Source of the DNA: Cladorrhinum sp. PSN259
Taxonomy: Eukaryota; Ascomycota; Sordariomycetes; Sordariales; Podosporaceae
Reading direction: 5' to 3'
DNA length: 64,000 nucleotides
Assembly (NCBI GenBank): GCA_033725935.1
Contig: MU867103.1
Location: 62,001-126,000, forward strand
Shown: piece after piece, positions 1 to 10,557 of the stretch
Numbering within the stretch: the first letter of the stretch is position 1
Layout: each line of letters starts with the position of its first letter
Notes under the pieces: model-generated
Seen by the model: the letters and a program-made list of their open reading frames with translations, nothing else
Databases searched by the model: none
What the model was told of the DNA's origin: nothing
Position numbers and translations under genes: made by a program

Positions 1-2100
1 AACCGGAATGATGGAAAGGCAGGCACCTAGGGCCGATGAAAAGTTTTCTTGGGTGTAATGAGGAAGTAGGTTATCCGGAGGCGAAGAATGAACTAGAGGA
101 TCGTGGATGGATCATTACATGTAGGTACATGTAGTGCTTGAAAGTGTTTGCAATCAGAGTTGTCTATAATATATGTTGAAATGAGAATCTGGCACTGCTG
201 GTCGAATTGCGCAAGGGGATATTTACATTTGGACTCACTTTAAAGCTATTCAATTGAGAAAGAATTTCCAGACTTAAACATCAATTGACTGCCCTTGTCT
301 CTCACCAGCTTTCTTGTTCTAGTCAAGCCAAAACCAATTTTTCACATTGTGTGAGAACCAACATAGTCTGGAATCCGTGGTCAACGAGTTAATGCTTTTC
401 AAATCACTATACTGTCCAGGAAAAAAACAAGGACTTGTTCTCGGGCATGGTCAGACTTTCACATGCACTTCGGAGTTCCCTCCGTCGGAGCACAATAGTG
501 GATCCAAAACAAACCTCGTATCCTACGCCGTATGAGTTAAATCTTCCCGGCTTGGCTTTCACATCGCCAATCTGACATTCGAGTCGATATTTACCCGGGC
601 GGTAATCTTGATCTCGCTTACAACAACATGCTTCTCCGCGATACTACTCCACGATTTGAGGCCTGGCGTGCAAGGGTTTGTTTCTCTAACTTTTGCTTAC
701 ATGAAGCTTAGATGATGCTTACAAAACTTGCTTTTGTCTTGGAAACGCCCGGGAAGGCTCAAGAAACTGGCCGCATGTTTCTTTCTTTTGAGATCATGGT
801 TCCGAGCGCTTGGAAGGGGAAGATTCCACCAATTGGGCTTTCGTGTTTTGCTTTGTGATGCTGGGTAGGGAGAATGATTTTCTTGGTTACCGTAACATGG
901 TCATGAGTTTGAAGGCTCAATACCTGGATGCCAGTGGCAGTTGGTGAGTCCCCCGTGCGTGCGTGCAGCCTGCATACCACCCGCCAAGCGCGCGGTAATA
1001 TAATTGACAGGCCAAGTTCTCAATGACACGAACCATTCGAGATTTTTCAAGGATAACAGTCAAATTCTTTTGGTCGCATTACGGTGATTGCTGCTTCTGG
1101 TTGTCTCCTACACGAGGTCTCAAAAATACGTAATGCAACCTCCTCCAAGGGTGCTTCTCCGTTGTTGCTCTCCGTTGTTGCTCTCCGTTGTTGCTCTCAG
1201 TTGTTGCTCTCCGTTGTTGCTTGTCCCGGCTCTGTCGCTCTGAGGTGCACGAGCCTCAGGCTATCATCTGGTGCCTCAGTCACCCATACTTTTGACTGCT
1301 CGTTTTCTTTTTCTAGGCAACATCGTCGTCATCGATGAGCTGAATCTTGCCAGCACTGAAGCATGACAAAAACAAAAAGGACCGGAAAGTGTTTGACCTT
1401 TGAGGCGATATTATTTGAGAAAGCCAAAATAAGCTCGGTGAAAGAAATCTAAAACATATGAGATCATCATGAAAAATCTCGGTCAGGGAAGACACGGAAA
1501 GGGAAAGGGACGGAAATGGTTGTCAGCCGTTGGGGTTAGGTAGCACTCCGGTCTTTTGCGGGGTAAGAGGTGGTGTCGAGGCGGGTGTGGCTTCAGGGGC
1601 TGAATGCACGTTTCTTCCATTCTGTTCCAGCGCCCGTGCGGGGGCAAAAACTTGACACAGGGGTGGATTGTGCCTGACGCTACGGTTGGATCCCGGGTGA
1701 GGTTGGATTTGTGAAAGAAAGAAAACAGTGGCAAAGGTATTTGGAAAATGCTTGTGATGCTTGGCACTCGGATCAAATTTCTCTCTATTCCCAGACCTGT
1801 CTGGTTGACGCGATCGGAGGTTCTTATTCGGGGAGGAGAAAGAGAGAGAACTATTCAGTGTGGGTGGAGGACTGGAGGTGTGTGTGATTGAGTGAGGTAT
1901 TTCCGAGCATCCACAAGTTCAAGTTTCAAGATGACGACGACAAATATGGAGATGACGATTGATAAGATTGTGATGATGCATTTGTATATTGATCTTGCAT
2001 AACATAACAGGCCAAGAACAACGCAAAGAAGGTTGTAGTACATATTTCTATGGAGAAAACAGATCCAACAGAAAGTGGGGGATGTAGTATTTCCCCCCCT
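1..2100. other. Gene-poor stretch
   Basis: Only short open frames with no recognisable protein features are visible on either strand, and none is joined by convincing splice signals. A 13-bp minisatellite lies at 1161-1225. The right end is the 3' flank of the enoyl-CoA hydratase gene, which is read leftward. Confidence 0.5.
1161..1225. repeat. 13-bp minisatellite, 5 copies
   Basis: The unit gttgttgctctcc is repeated head to tail five times. The fourth join has a single substitution and the last copy diverges at its end. It does not lie in a supported gene. Confidence 0.85.
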
Positions 2101-3195
2101 TCAGACGTGAGTGAACTTGGCCGGGCGCTTCTCGAGGAATGCCGCTTGTCCTTCTCGAAAATCTTTGATGCTAAAGGTTGCATAGTACAGCGACTTTTCA
2201 GCAGCCATTCCGACGTCAAGGTGGGTATTCTCGGCTGAAAAGTAGGCAAAGAGATTTTATTAGTTGGTTAAAGTCCGAAAGGAGAAGGCCGATCGAAAAT
2301 CACAAAAAAGCTTACCTGTAAGGACTGCCTGCTTGGCCAACTGAGTGACCGGGGCCGACTTGGCAGCAATCTTTGTGGCGAGTTTTATTGCCTCATCGAC
2401 GACTTGCTGTCGAGGAAAGATCTTGCTGACCAAACCGAGCCGTTCAAACTCTTGACCGGTTGCTGTGCCGCCGGTCAGGATGAATTCCATGGCCTTGTAT
2501 TTGCCCAGGACCCTTGTGAGGCGCTGGGTGCCACCGGCACCAGGAATTGTTCCGATGCTGACCTCTGGTAGGCCGAATGTGGCGTCTTCAGCTGCGTAGA
2601 TGATGTCGCACTGCCAGTGGTGACCGCAATCTCGTCAGCGGGCCGTACCTTGGGGAGGGAGGAAGAAAACATACTGCAAGTGCAACCTCGAAACCACCCC
2701 CAAGCTATTTAGTAGTAGCATGGTCAGTAAAACCTTGGTTCGGAGCGTGGGAGCAGAGGGGAAAGGGAAGCTGACAGCCAGTCCAACCACTCCGGCAATT
2801 GTGGGCTTCGAGAAGCGAGCGAATGCATCTGTCAGATCTCTCAGAAACCCCCGTCGGTGGGCCCCGGCAGTGTCCAGTTGGGAGAGCTCCTTGATGTCCA
2901 TTCCAGCTGCAAAGGGGTTAGCCGATATCTCTTTCCCCACGAATTACAATCCAGAGGGGGAAGGTAGGTGAGCATGAGCTGCACGGGCAAACATACCGCA
3001 AAAGGGGCCGTCGGAGATGCCAGTCAACACAACAGCACGAACAGACGAGAGCGCGTCGAGCTGGTGCAGAGTTGCCACCAGCTCGTCGATCATGGCCTGT
3101 GAAAAAGCATTGCGTTTTGCAGGGCGATGAAGACGAACGAGGGCGACACCGGTTGTGCCATCGATGCTGACTTGGAGATTCTGAAGGGCGTCCAT
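2101..3195 (-). CDS. Enoyl-CoA hydratase/isomerase (crotonase family), 5 exons
   Basis: The inferred exons on the minus strand are 3195-2997, 2906-2776, 2704-2675, 2610-2316 and 2234-2101. They give 262 residues in continuous frame. The product should hydrate trans-2-enoyl-CoA in fatty-acid or branched-chain amino-acid breakdown. The oxyanion-hole segment CAGMDIKEL is at about residue 66 and GLALGGGFE at about 109. The two catalytic glutamates of the family fit E116 (in GGFE) and E136 (in GLPE), 20 residues apart as in rat mitochondrial ECH, followed by IGTIPGAGGTQRL. The length is normal for the family. No clear mitochondrial presequence is visible, so a peroxisomal or cytosolic enzyme is possible. 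The donor of intron 2 (gtcagc) is weak. The third exon is only 30 nt, which automatic gene callers may miss. Confidence 0.93.
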
Positions 3196-4045
3196 GGTTT
3201 TCTGAACTCGAGAGTTGCAATCACAGTTGGATCAAATCGATTTCTCTCTGTGTGGGTGATTCCTGCGCGGCAGTGAATCGGGGGAGAGGACTGTGACCTA
3301 CTTAATAGAGGTACCGGCTACCGGGGTGGTTGGCCCTCTTTGGGCCCTTGAGGTGGTATTTCAAATCGTATGTGGGTTGCCGTGGTATCGAGGCGTTACA
3401 ACTGTTGTAGCAATACCGGTAGTTGGCGGGCGGGGGTCACAGCCCAGGATTCCAGTTACAGAAAGGATGATGCAGGAGGCTTGGGTCAACTGCCACATTG
3501 GGATGAGATCCCCGAATCATGTTATTCCACATCGGGGTCCACCACACGACCCTCCCAGACCCGCATGCAACACACCCAGAACACCCTTGCTGCCATGTTT
3601 GCTTCCATGCGGACCTTCATGGACCTCCAAGACCTTATTCTCAGATTCAAGAGTCCGTGGGGTAGAAGTCGTTCGTATTCCAAATTAATCAATCACACCT
3701 TGCTCTATAGGAAGGAGCATCATATTCCGTCGTCTTGAAGCAATAAGGCTTCATCATGATCCAATACAGGGCTTCCAGCGGCAACGCCAATCCTAAGCGA
3801 TGATGACTCGATGATGACTGAGCTGGACCAGACCTGTAGGTCCGGAGGGATGACCGTCGCTACCGGCTTGGATACCTAGTAGTCGCTGTATGGATTAGCG
3901 CCCGGACATCTAGTGTTGAGTAAGGTTGAAAGTTGAAGGCCTGGCATTCAGAGAACAAGTATAAATCAAGTTAAATTCCTCACGGTGTTTGAAAGAAGTT
4001 TGAATTGAGTCTCCAGTCTCGAAACCAGTGGCCTGCAAATTCAAT
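3196..4045. other. Divergent intergenic region
   Basis: This 850-bp gap separates the starts of the enoyl-CoA hydratase (-) and the NRPS-like gene (+). Two overlapping open frames at 3293-3738 show no protein-like features. The region presumably holds both promoters, but I see no definable element. Confidence 0.4.
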
Positions 4046-7000
4046 ATGGCACCCTCTCTTCCCTCATCATTCTTCTCTATTGAGAGCCTCTCTCCACAAG
4101 ACAGAGAGCTCTTCAACAGGTTCTGTCGCGGCAAGACCGTCACTCCCCCCTACCTTCTGGCTCATCGTGCCTTTGAGGCCGTTGCTTCCTCCCATCCCAA
4201 TGCCATCGCCGTTCGCCAACATGACGGCGCCACCATCACCTATGGCGAGCTCGACCGCCGAGCAAACATCCTCGCCAACAAACTTATCAACGAGCACGGC
4301 CTCAGGATAGGAGACCGCGTTGTTCTCGTCTACTCCCGGTCCATCGAGATGGTCGTCTTCATATTCGGCGTCCTAAAGGCCGGTGGTCAATATGTCCCCA
4401 TCGATGGCGGTGTTATTCCCCCCGAGACACTCAGCCATGTGATCACCGACTCTGCCACCTCCACGGTTCTCTGCCTGCCCAGGTATAGAGAGAAGGCCGA
4501 CCGTAGCATTCAATCCCACAGCATCGCCGTTATCAGCCTCGACAATCAAAGCAGTCTTTGGGACTTTGGTGACGATTCGAACCCCGCTGTTGATGTCCAG
4601 CCCCAAAACGGTGCCTATGTGATCTACACCTCGGGCACCACAGGCAGACCCAAGGGAGTTGATGTGACACACAGCAATGTGACCAACACTCTCTTGCTTG
4701 AGCCCGCCAAGCTGGATATTACCGTCGGGAAGAATGTTGCACAGCAGCTCAACGTCGCCTTTGACATGTGTATGTGTTACCCCGAACCCCTGAACCCCTG
4801 ACTTTGTGACCCACTTTTCAACAACATACTGACAGCCACGTTATTAGGCGCATGGGAGATTCTGGCCACCATCATGAATGGAGGAACCCTCAACACTCGT
4901 GGCAGCGGTAATGATCACTGGACCGCCTGCCTCAAACGTGTTGACACGGTCATCTCCACGCCATCAGTTGCCCTCAAGCGTTTTCCTCGCCACGAGGACT
5001 TCCCCAACCTCAAGACCATTGTGGTTGGTGGCGAGCCGTGCCCGAAGCCATTGGCTGATCATTGGGCTCCCCACGCAAACTTCATCAACATCTGTGGTCC
5101 TACCGAGATTACCATCCTCAACACTGCTCACCTCCACAAGCTGGGTGGACCCTTGACCATCGGAACGCCCAACCCCAACACCACTTGCTATGTCTTGGAT
5201 GATGATGAGAATCCCGTCAAAATTGGTGAGCCTGGTGTGATGTGGGTTGGTGGCGCTGGTGTGTCCAGGGGATATCTCAATCTTCCTGAGCTTACAGCCA
5301 CGCGCTACAAGTATGATAAGTTTGTTAGAGACGGGTAAGGCAACCACAGCACATACATGTTCCTGAGATACGACTTGGCTAACAGTTTTGTTTAGAAGCA
5401 TGATGTTCAACACTGGTGATTTGGGCAGATGGGACGCCGAAGGCCGTCTTGAAACCTTGGGCCGCAGAGACGACCAAGTCAAGGTCAACGGATTCCGTGT
5501 CGAGCTTGACGGTGTCTCCCGGGCGATTGAATCTCATCCAGAGGTCACCAAGGGTTGTGCACTCAAGATTGACGCCGGCATCTGGGGCTTCTACTCGTCT
5601 CCCAATCCCATCGACGAGACTGAAATCAAGAAGACGGTCGGGATCAACCAGCCCTTCTACGCCATCCCAGAAACATGGTGGTATCTCGGCCCAACCATCC
5701 CACTCACGGCCAACGGCAAGATTGACAAGCGAGCCCTGCGTGACATGGCGGCCGCTGCCTCGGACCCTCCAACCCCGTCTTCCTCGTCCGGAGGCTACAC
5801 TCCCCATACCTCGGACCTCGAGAAGGGCCCTGTGCCAAGCAACAGCAGCCAGAGCAACTCAGACAACGCCTCTCTCGACAAACCCGAGCTCGAGATCCCC
5901 CAACTCCCAGCCAAGAAGGGCTTCCACGGCTGGCGCTGGGTCCGTCACACAGCTCTGTCCGCCTACCGCAAGCTGTTCGGCATAATCTTCCTCGCCAACC
6001 TCGCCGGCTTCATCGTCATGGTCTACAACTCCCGCAACGAAAACTACGAGCTCCCCCTCTCGGACCTCGCAACAGCTGTAGGCGTCAACCTTTTCTGCTC
6101 AGTCCTCCTGAGACAAGACTACCTGGTCAACCTAATCTTCTGGCTGGCCACCCGCCTGCCAACCTCCACCCCCCTGGCCATCCGCCGTCACTTCGCCCGC
6201 GTTTACCACTACGGCGGCGTTCACTCCGGATGCGCAGTAGCAGCCTCGGCCTGGTGGACGATCCTCACCATCTCCGCAACCATCAAATTCTCGCCTGCGC
6301 CCACAGAGGACAACGCCCAACCACCCGAGCGCATCGCCGTGCTGGCGCTAACCTACCTCATCCTCTCCCTCCTCTTCGCAATCCTGGTAATGGCGTACCC
6401 CTCCATCCGCGCAAAACTCCACGACCAGTTCGAATGGACCCACCGCTTCGCAGGCTGGACCACCCTCGCGCTGGTCTGGGCGCATCTCATCGTCATCACC
6501 TCGGCCACCCGTTCACCTTCCCAGTCCCTGGGAGTCGCCATCTCTCGGTCCCCATCGCTCTACCTTTTGGCCGGCACGACATTCTCCATCGCCCTCCCCT
6601 GGCTTCGTCTCCGGCGCGTGACCGTCACTCCCGAGCCACTTTCCACCCACGCAGTCCGCCTCCACTTCGACTTCAAGACGCCTAGACAGTGTTCCTCCCT
6701 GGGCGTGAGAATCACTGACCGGCCCATGGTAGAGTGGCACGCCTTCGCCGCCATCCCGGAACCAAACAACGCGGGCGGCTTCTCCATCCTCGTCTCCCGC
6801 GCGGGCGACTGGACGGGCAAGATAATCGACAACCCGCCCAGAAGCCTCTGGACGAGAGGAGAACCCGCCTCGGGCGTGCTGGCCGTCGCGCCGCTCTTCA
6901 AAAAGATCGTCTTGCTCGCTACCGGGTCCGGAATCGGCCCGTGCTTGCCCGTGATCATGGAGAGGAAAGTCGAGAGCAGGATTCTGTGGAGCACGCGAAA

Positions 7001-7241
7001 CGCGGTAAAGACTTATGGTCAGGGGATCATCGACATGGTCAAGGACTGCGACGAGAATGCGGTGATTTGGGATACCGACAGCATGGGGAGGCCCGACCTG
7101 GTGAGGCTGGCTTGGGAGATGTACAAGGAGAGCGGGGCCGAGGCCGTCTGCATTATCAGCAATGCGCGGACCACCAAGAGGGTCGTTTATGGCCTCGAGA
7201 GTAGGGGTGTGCCTGCTTATGGGCCTATTTGGGATTCGTGA
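4046..7241 (+). CDS. NRPS-like adenylation domain fused to ferric-reductase-like membrane/FNR module
   Basis: Exons are 4046-4769, 4848-5334 and 5396-7241, giving 1018 residues. The ATG at 4046 is used because the frame upstream opens only with GTG. Residues about 30-510 are an AMP-forming adenylation domain. It shows YTSGTTGRPKG, the segment FDMCAWEILATIMNGGTL formed across intron 1, CGPTEIT, the TGDLGRW motif just after intron 2 and NGKIDKRAL at about 510. No carrier (T) domain or condensation domain follows. A disordered Ser/Pro linker leads into several membrane segments (about 594-806). Within them two histidines are spaced as in ferric-reductase transmembrane domains (FEWTHRFAGW...VWAH). 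The C-terminus resembles a flavin/NAD(P)-binding reductase with LLATGSGIGP. This fits a membrane-bound enzyme that activates a carboxylic acid and is coupled to electron transfer. The substrate cannot be told from the sequence. It stands alone here, not in a visible biosynthetic cluster. Confidence 0.88.
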
Positions 7242-7494
7242 TGCATGCATGGCCGCAAGAAACAAGTTGGAAAAGGGGTTGAGAATCATAGGAAGGGGAT
7301 CGAAGTTGAATATGTGCAGTGGTCAGGGTTCAAAGAGCACGGGCAAGATTATGTAGAGAGAGCATCAATGATTTCGTTACACACTAGACTAAGAAGAGTT
7401 TCAAAATGAGTTCGTTAATCGTCATTGGTAGGGAGAGAGAGAAAACGTATCAGATGAGAATTTGAAATACAAGAAGTACCAACGTATACCGCAA

Positions 7495-8022
7495 TCACTT
7501 GTTGTCCGAGTCCTGCTTCGCGACCGTCTCACCGCTCCCTTGCTTCTCCGCCATGGCGAGTCTCTCCAACACATCAGAAGCCTTGGCCTGTCCCAGAGCA
7601 ATCGATGTCATGGTGTCCAAGTATGATACGAACCCGGACCAGCTCCCAGGTGGTCGCACAGTGAGCAAATTCAATTCCCGCGTGGCAGGGGCTGGTTTCT
7701 TGGTGGCGAATGCTTCAGCAACTTGAAAACTCGGAATCCACCCTCCCCCCGCAGAGCTTGGGTCGTGAGGGATCCCAGCCTGTTCTTCTGAGCAGGGGTT
7801 CTTTTCTGGTTTTTCCAGGTTTTCTGTCAGCGCGCAGCGATTGCCCTATGTCAAAAACTTGTTGTCAGAGATGAAGTCGGCGTAGAATGAGGGGAAAAAT
7901 TTCAGCTCCATGCTCACCCGGCATCCTTGGCAGAATGGGTTACGGTCGTCCCACACCGCGCAGCTCATGGGGGCCCTGCACGTGTCATTGCCATCGTTCT
8001 TCTTGCAGCGGCAGATTGGCAT
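7495..8022 (-). CDS. Small Cys-rich protein, family member 3
   Basis: Exons are 8022-7918 and 7845-7495 on the minus strand, 151 residues. The intron has a gtgagc donor and a tag acceptor and keeps the frame. The N-terminus carries C-x-C-x4-G-x3-C (starting MPICRC), another Cys, then FC-x2-C-x3-RC, which spans the splice site. The same spacing occurs in the two longer proteins encoded at 43396-44038 and 46894-47603, so I group the three as one family. The rest is hydrophilic. A conserved-looking segment (GSWSGFVSYLDTMTSIALGQ) and a charged tail end the protein. There is no signal peptide, so the cysteines more likely bind zinc in the cell than form disulfides outside it. The function is unknown. 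Confidence 0.7.
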
Positions 8023-8385
8023 TTTGATGGCGTTGGTGGTGGTGGATGGTTCACGACGTGGAGTTTTGAGGCGCGATTAATCGTGTTGTTGTGGACGAGA
8101 GAGAATGCCTGCGGGCAAGTTGATTGCATGTGGTCTGGGAACTTATGCTGCCCAGCCCCTCTTTTCGAACGCCTTAACGTCGGGAAGGCTGCCTCGTCGG
8201 CATTGAGATGGGGCTCAGCTCTCCTGGCCAGTCAGAACCAGACTGCGCACCCCTGTCGCATTGCTTTATTACCACCAGACCCCTAAGACATCGGTGCGAA
8301 TGTTTCGGACATGGACAATCTGGCAACCATATGAGCCGTCGTTAAGCCCTCTGTCACTTATCACATTTGCACTCCCGCTACCAGC
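8023..8385. other. Short intergenic stretch
   Basis: This lies between two minus-strand genes. It should hold the promoter of the Cys-rich gene and the 3' end of the CHORD-like gene. No other feature is seen. Confidence 0.4.
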
Positions 8386-8954
8386 CTAATCTTCATCCTC
8401 CTCCTCACCATCCTCCACATCCTCGTCGTCGTCCGAATCTGAGCGAGGACGCTTATCCCTGGACCAATGCTTCCCTCGCTTGCAACCCTCGGATCTACCA
8501 TTGACTCGTTCACAGCAATCCCATATGAAACCCTGGGGGGTTTCCTCCCTGTTCTCGGGTGTATTGATAGGCTCATGAGGATGCATCTCGCGATGCGACC
8601 AGTAGTCCCTGTTAACACTAAACAATCCTAAGTAGAATGGTACCTGATTAGCTCAGGCTATTCTGATGTAAATCTGCCTGGTATCGAAAACAGACCTGGA
8701 TGATACTGACAGACCCCTTCGGTATTCTCCGACTCGAAGAACGCCTTCTCGCACCGGTAACAAACTCTGAAGTCGGATATATTTCGCTTCCGCTTTCTTC
8801 CAGTTACAGGAAGTCGGGCCTGCTGGAGGTTTTCGAGGTAGTCCGAAAGGCGACCGTAGACTTGTCTGTCGGCAACACAAAAGGCGCGCACTACCGCACG
8901 GAGTTCGGCTTCCGGGGCATTAACCACATCCTGGACGAGTTGAAGAGATGGCAT
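8386..8954 (-). CDS. CHORD-like zinc-binding protein
   Basis: Exons are 8954-8696 and 8627-8386, 166 residues in frame. The intron starts gtctgt and ends cttag. The N-terminal 60 residues are helical, followed by a basic patch (GRKRKR). A Cys/His module comes next: CYRC at about 68-71, CQYHPG across the splice, then WDCC and a GC...H pair. The order C-x2-C, C-x-YHPG, W-x-CC, GC-x(4-5)-H parallels the CHORD zinc domain known from RAR1 and CHP-1 co-chaperones. The spacing is looser and only one copy is present. The tail is very acidic (DDDEDVEDGEEEDED). A nuclear or chaperone-associated adaptor is possible, but this rests on motif order alone. Confidence 0.75.
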
Positions 8955-10557
8955 GATCTGGGAGTTGGATACCTAATAAACTGTGGGGTTCCGGGAGGCA
9001 CGGAAAATATGATTAAAAAAGAGTTGTTGGAATTTCGGATTTCCTTATCTTCTCATCATGGACAACTTTAACGGAGAGATCCATAACACCACTCCAACAG
9101 GTTTCCTCAGATCCTAGCGTAAACTTTGACCCATCTGATAGGTGGCACAGTTTTGATGATTGGCCGGGGAAGCTCGGAATCATTGACCAGGGTGGATTTT
9201 AAAGTTTTCGAATCGTCCAACGGACTTTCCCTTCTCTCTGCACGTCTGCCTGGAAAGTGTCCGCTCCCCGCACTTGTCTTCTCGCTTGGGCCGCGGACTC
9301 GAATCGTACAACGGTAGAAAAAATTGACCTCGGTGAACACCTTCTTCATGGGGAAGCTGGATTCGACGACTGATTGTCGGCATGACGTTCAACCACATCC
9401 GAAGCTAGCGGCATTTCAGTGGCCTAAAAGCACCAAGATGTCTCCGGTGTATCATGGTATGTAGGTCTATGGTTAATGAAGACCAAAGCTGATCTGGAAT
9501 ATGGCTCACACTAATGAAGGATACAGCAGGTCCCTACCCTTGATATGCCTTACATCTATCTACCTTTTACTTCGTCGACGTCCGCGCGCCGCTTCCTCTT
9601 AACATGCCCCACATATATGGCAAAAGAAATCCGAGCCCGATCGCAGAAGCTGCCGAACTCCGCCATCATCCACATGTATCCCTAATTTTTTGGGCGTAGA
9701 TGGCCTGGCTACTAGTCGCACAACGAACTCTGTTTTGTAATTTCAAGCTGAAGGATGACTGGTTCCGGTAATCGATATATAATGCTATGGTTTCTGCTGT
9801 GATATTGATGCAGCGGCGATGAATGGCACAAGCTGCCTGAAGTCGCGCACTCAGTGGCAGTCGTCAACGCCACCATGACTTTGGCCTGGAATGATCTGGA
9901 CGGTTATATCTACGACATGATCACTGTCTTATACCAGAAAACCTGTCTATTTCTTTAACTTTTAGGTGTGGGCGACACAAGATTATGACCCGTATTCTTT
10001 CTGTGGTTTTAACACCTCCCAAGTTACCTGAGTTCTTTATACCACCTCATTCTACCTGCCTTCGTATCAGCTAACCAAGAACGCGTCCCTAGTTTCCGCA
10101 ATGGCTGACGAAACATTCAAGAACGGCATAAAAATCCTTTCCCAGCCGTCTGGCGACAGTTGTGGCCGAGTATGTCAACAGGATTGAGGTCCTCGAAGAA
10201 CCTGGACAACGAGTGTATCAAGCGATTGGTGCCAATAATGAGCAGCCTTCCCTAGATGACGGCTCGCTCATTGTTTGTTAAATCCCTCGAATATTTCCCC
10301 GGTCTGAAACTTTGCGTAGAAAAGCGAACTCCTCGGGGGGCCAAACCCCGCAATTGGGTCGAAACAGTTGTGTCGCGCGGTGGTTGGGCAGCTCGGGAAG
10401 CTGTAATGGCAATGTTTCGTTGGCGGCATTCAGCTCGCCTTTACCCCGCCTTCCTCTCTCTCACGACTTCGCAATCTGTCGCACGATTGCGTACAAGCGC
10501 AATTAACCATCGGCTATCCGTCGTCTTTCTAACTGGTTCGATATTGTAATAGGGACG
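8955..10557. other. Intergenic region with a possible gene relic
   Basis: This is a 1.6-kb stretch upstream of the NLR gene. Apart from the broken frame at 10101-10279 I find no protein-like reading frame. Short frames at 9107-9398 and 10256-10549 look random. Confidence 0.4.
10101..10279 (+). pseudogene. Possible broken small gene
   Basis: An ATG at 10101 opens a short frame (MADETFKNGIKILSQ). A protein-like stretch in another frame (AEYVNRIEVLEEPGQRVYQA) follows at once and stops at about 10279. The switch of frame without splice signals suggests a decayed gene. The family is not recognised. Confidence 0.25.

Noticed and set aside
4046..7241. Full non-ribosomal peptide synthetase
   Set aside because: Only an adenylation domain is present; there is no carrier-domain serine motif, condensation domain or thioesterase.
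6513..7289. 258-codon minus-strand frame
   Set aside because: It lies opposite the reductase part of the NRPS-like gene, has biased composition and no recognisable domain.
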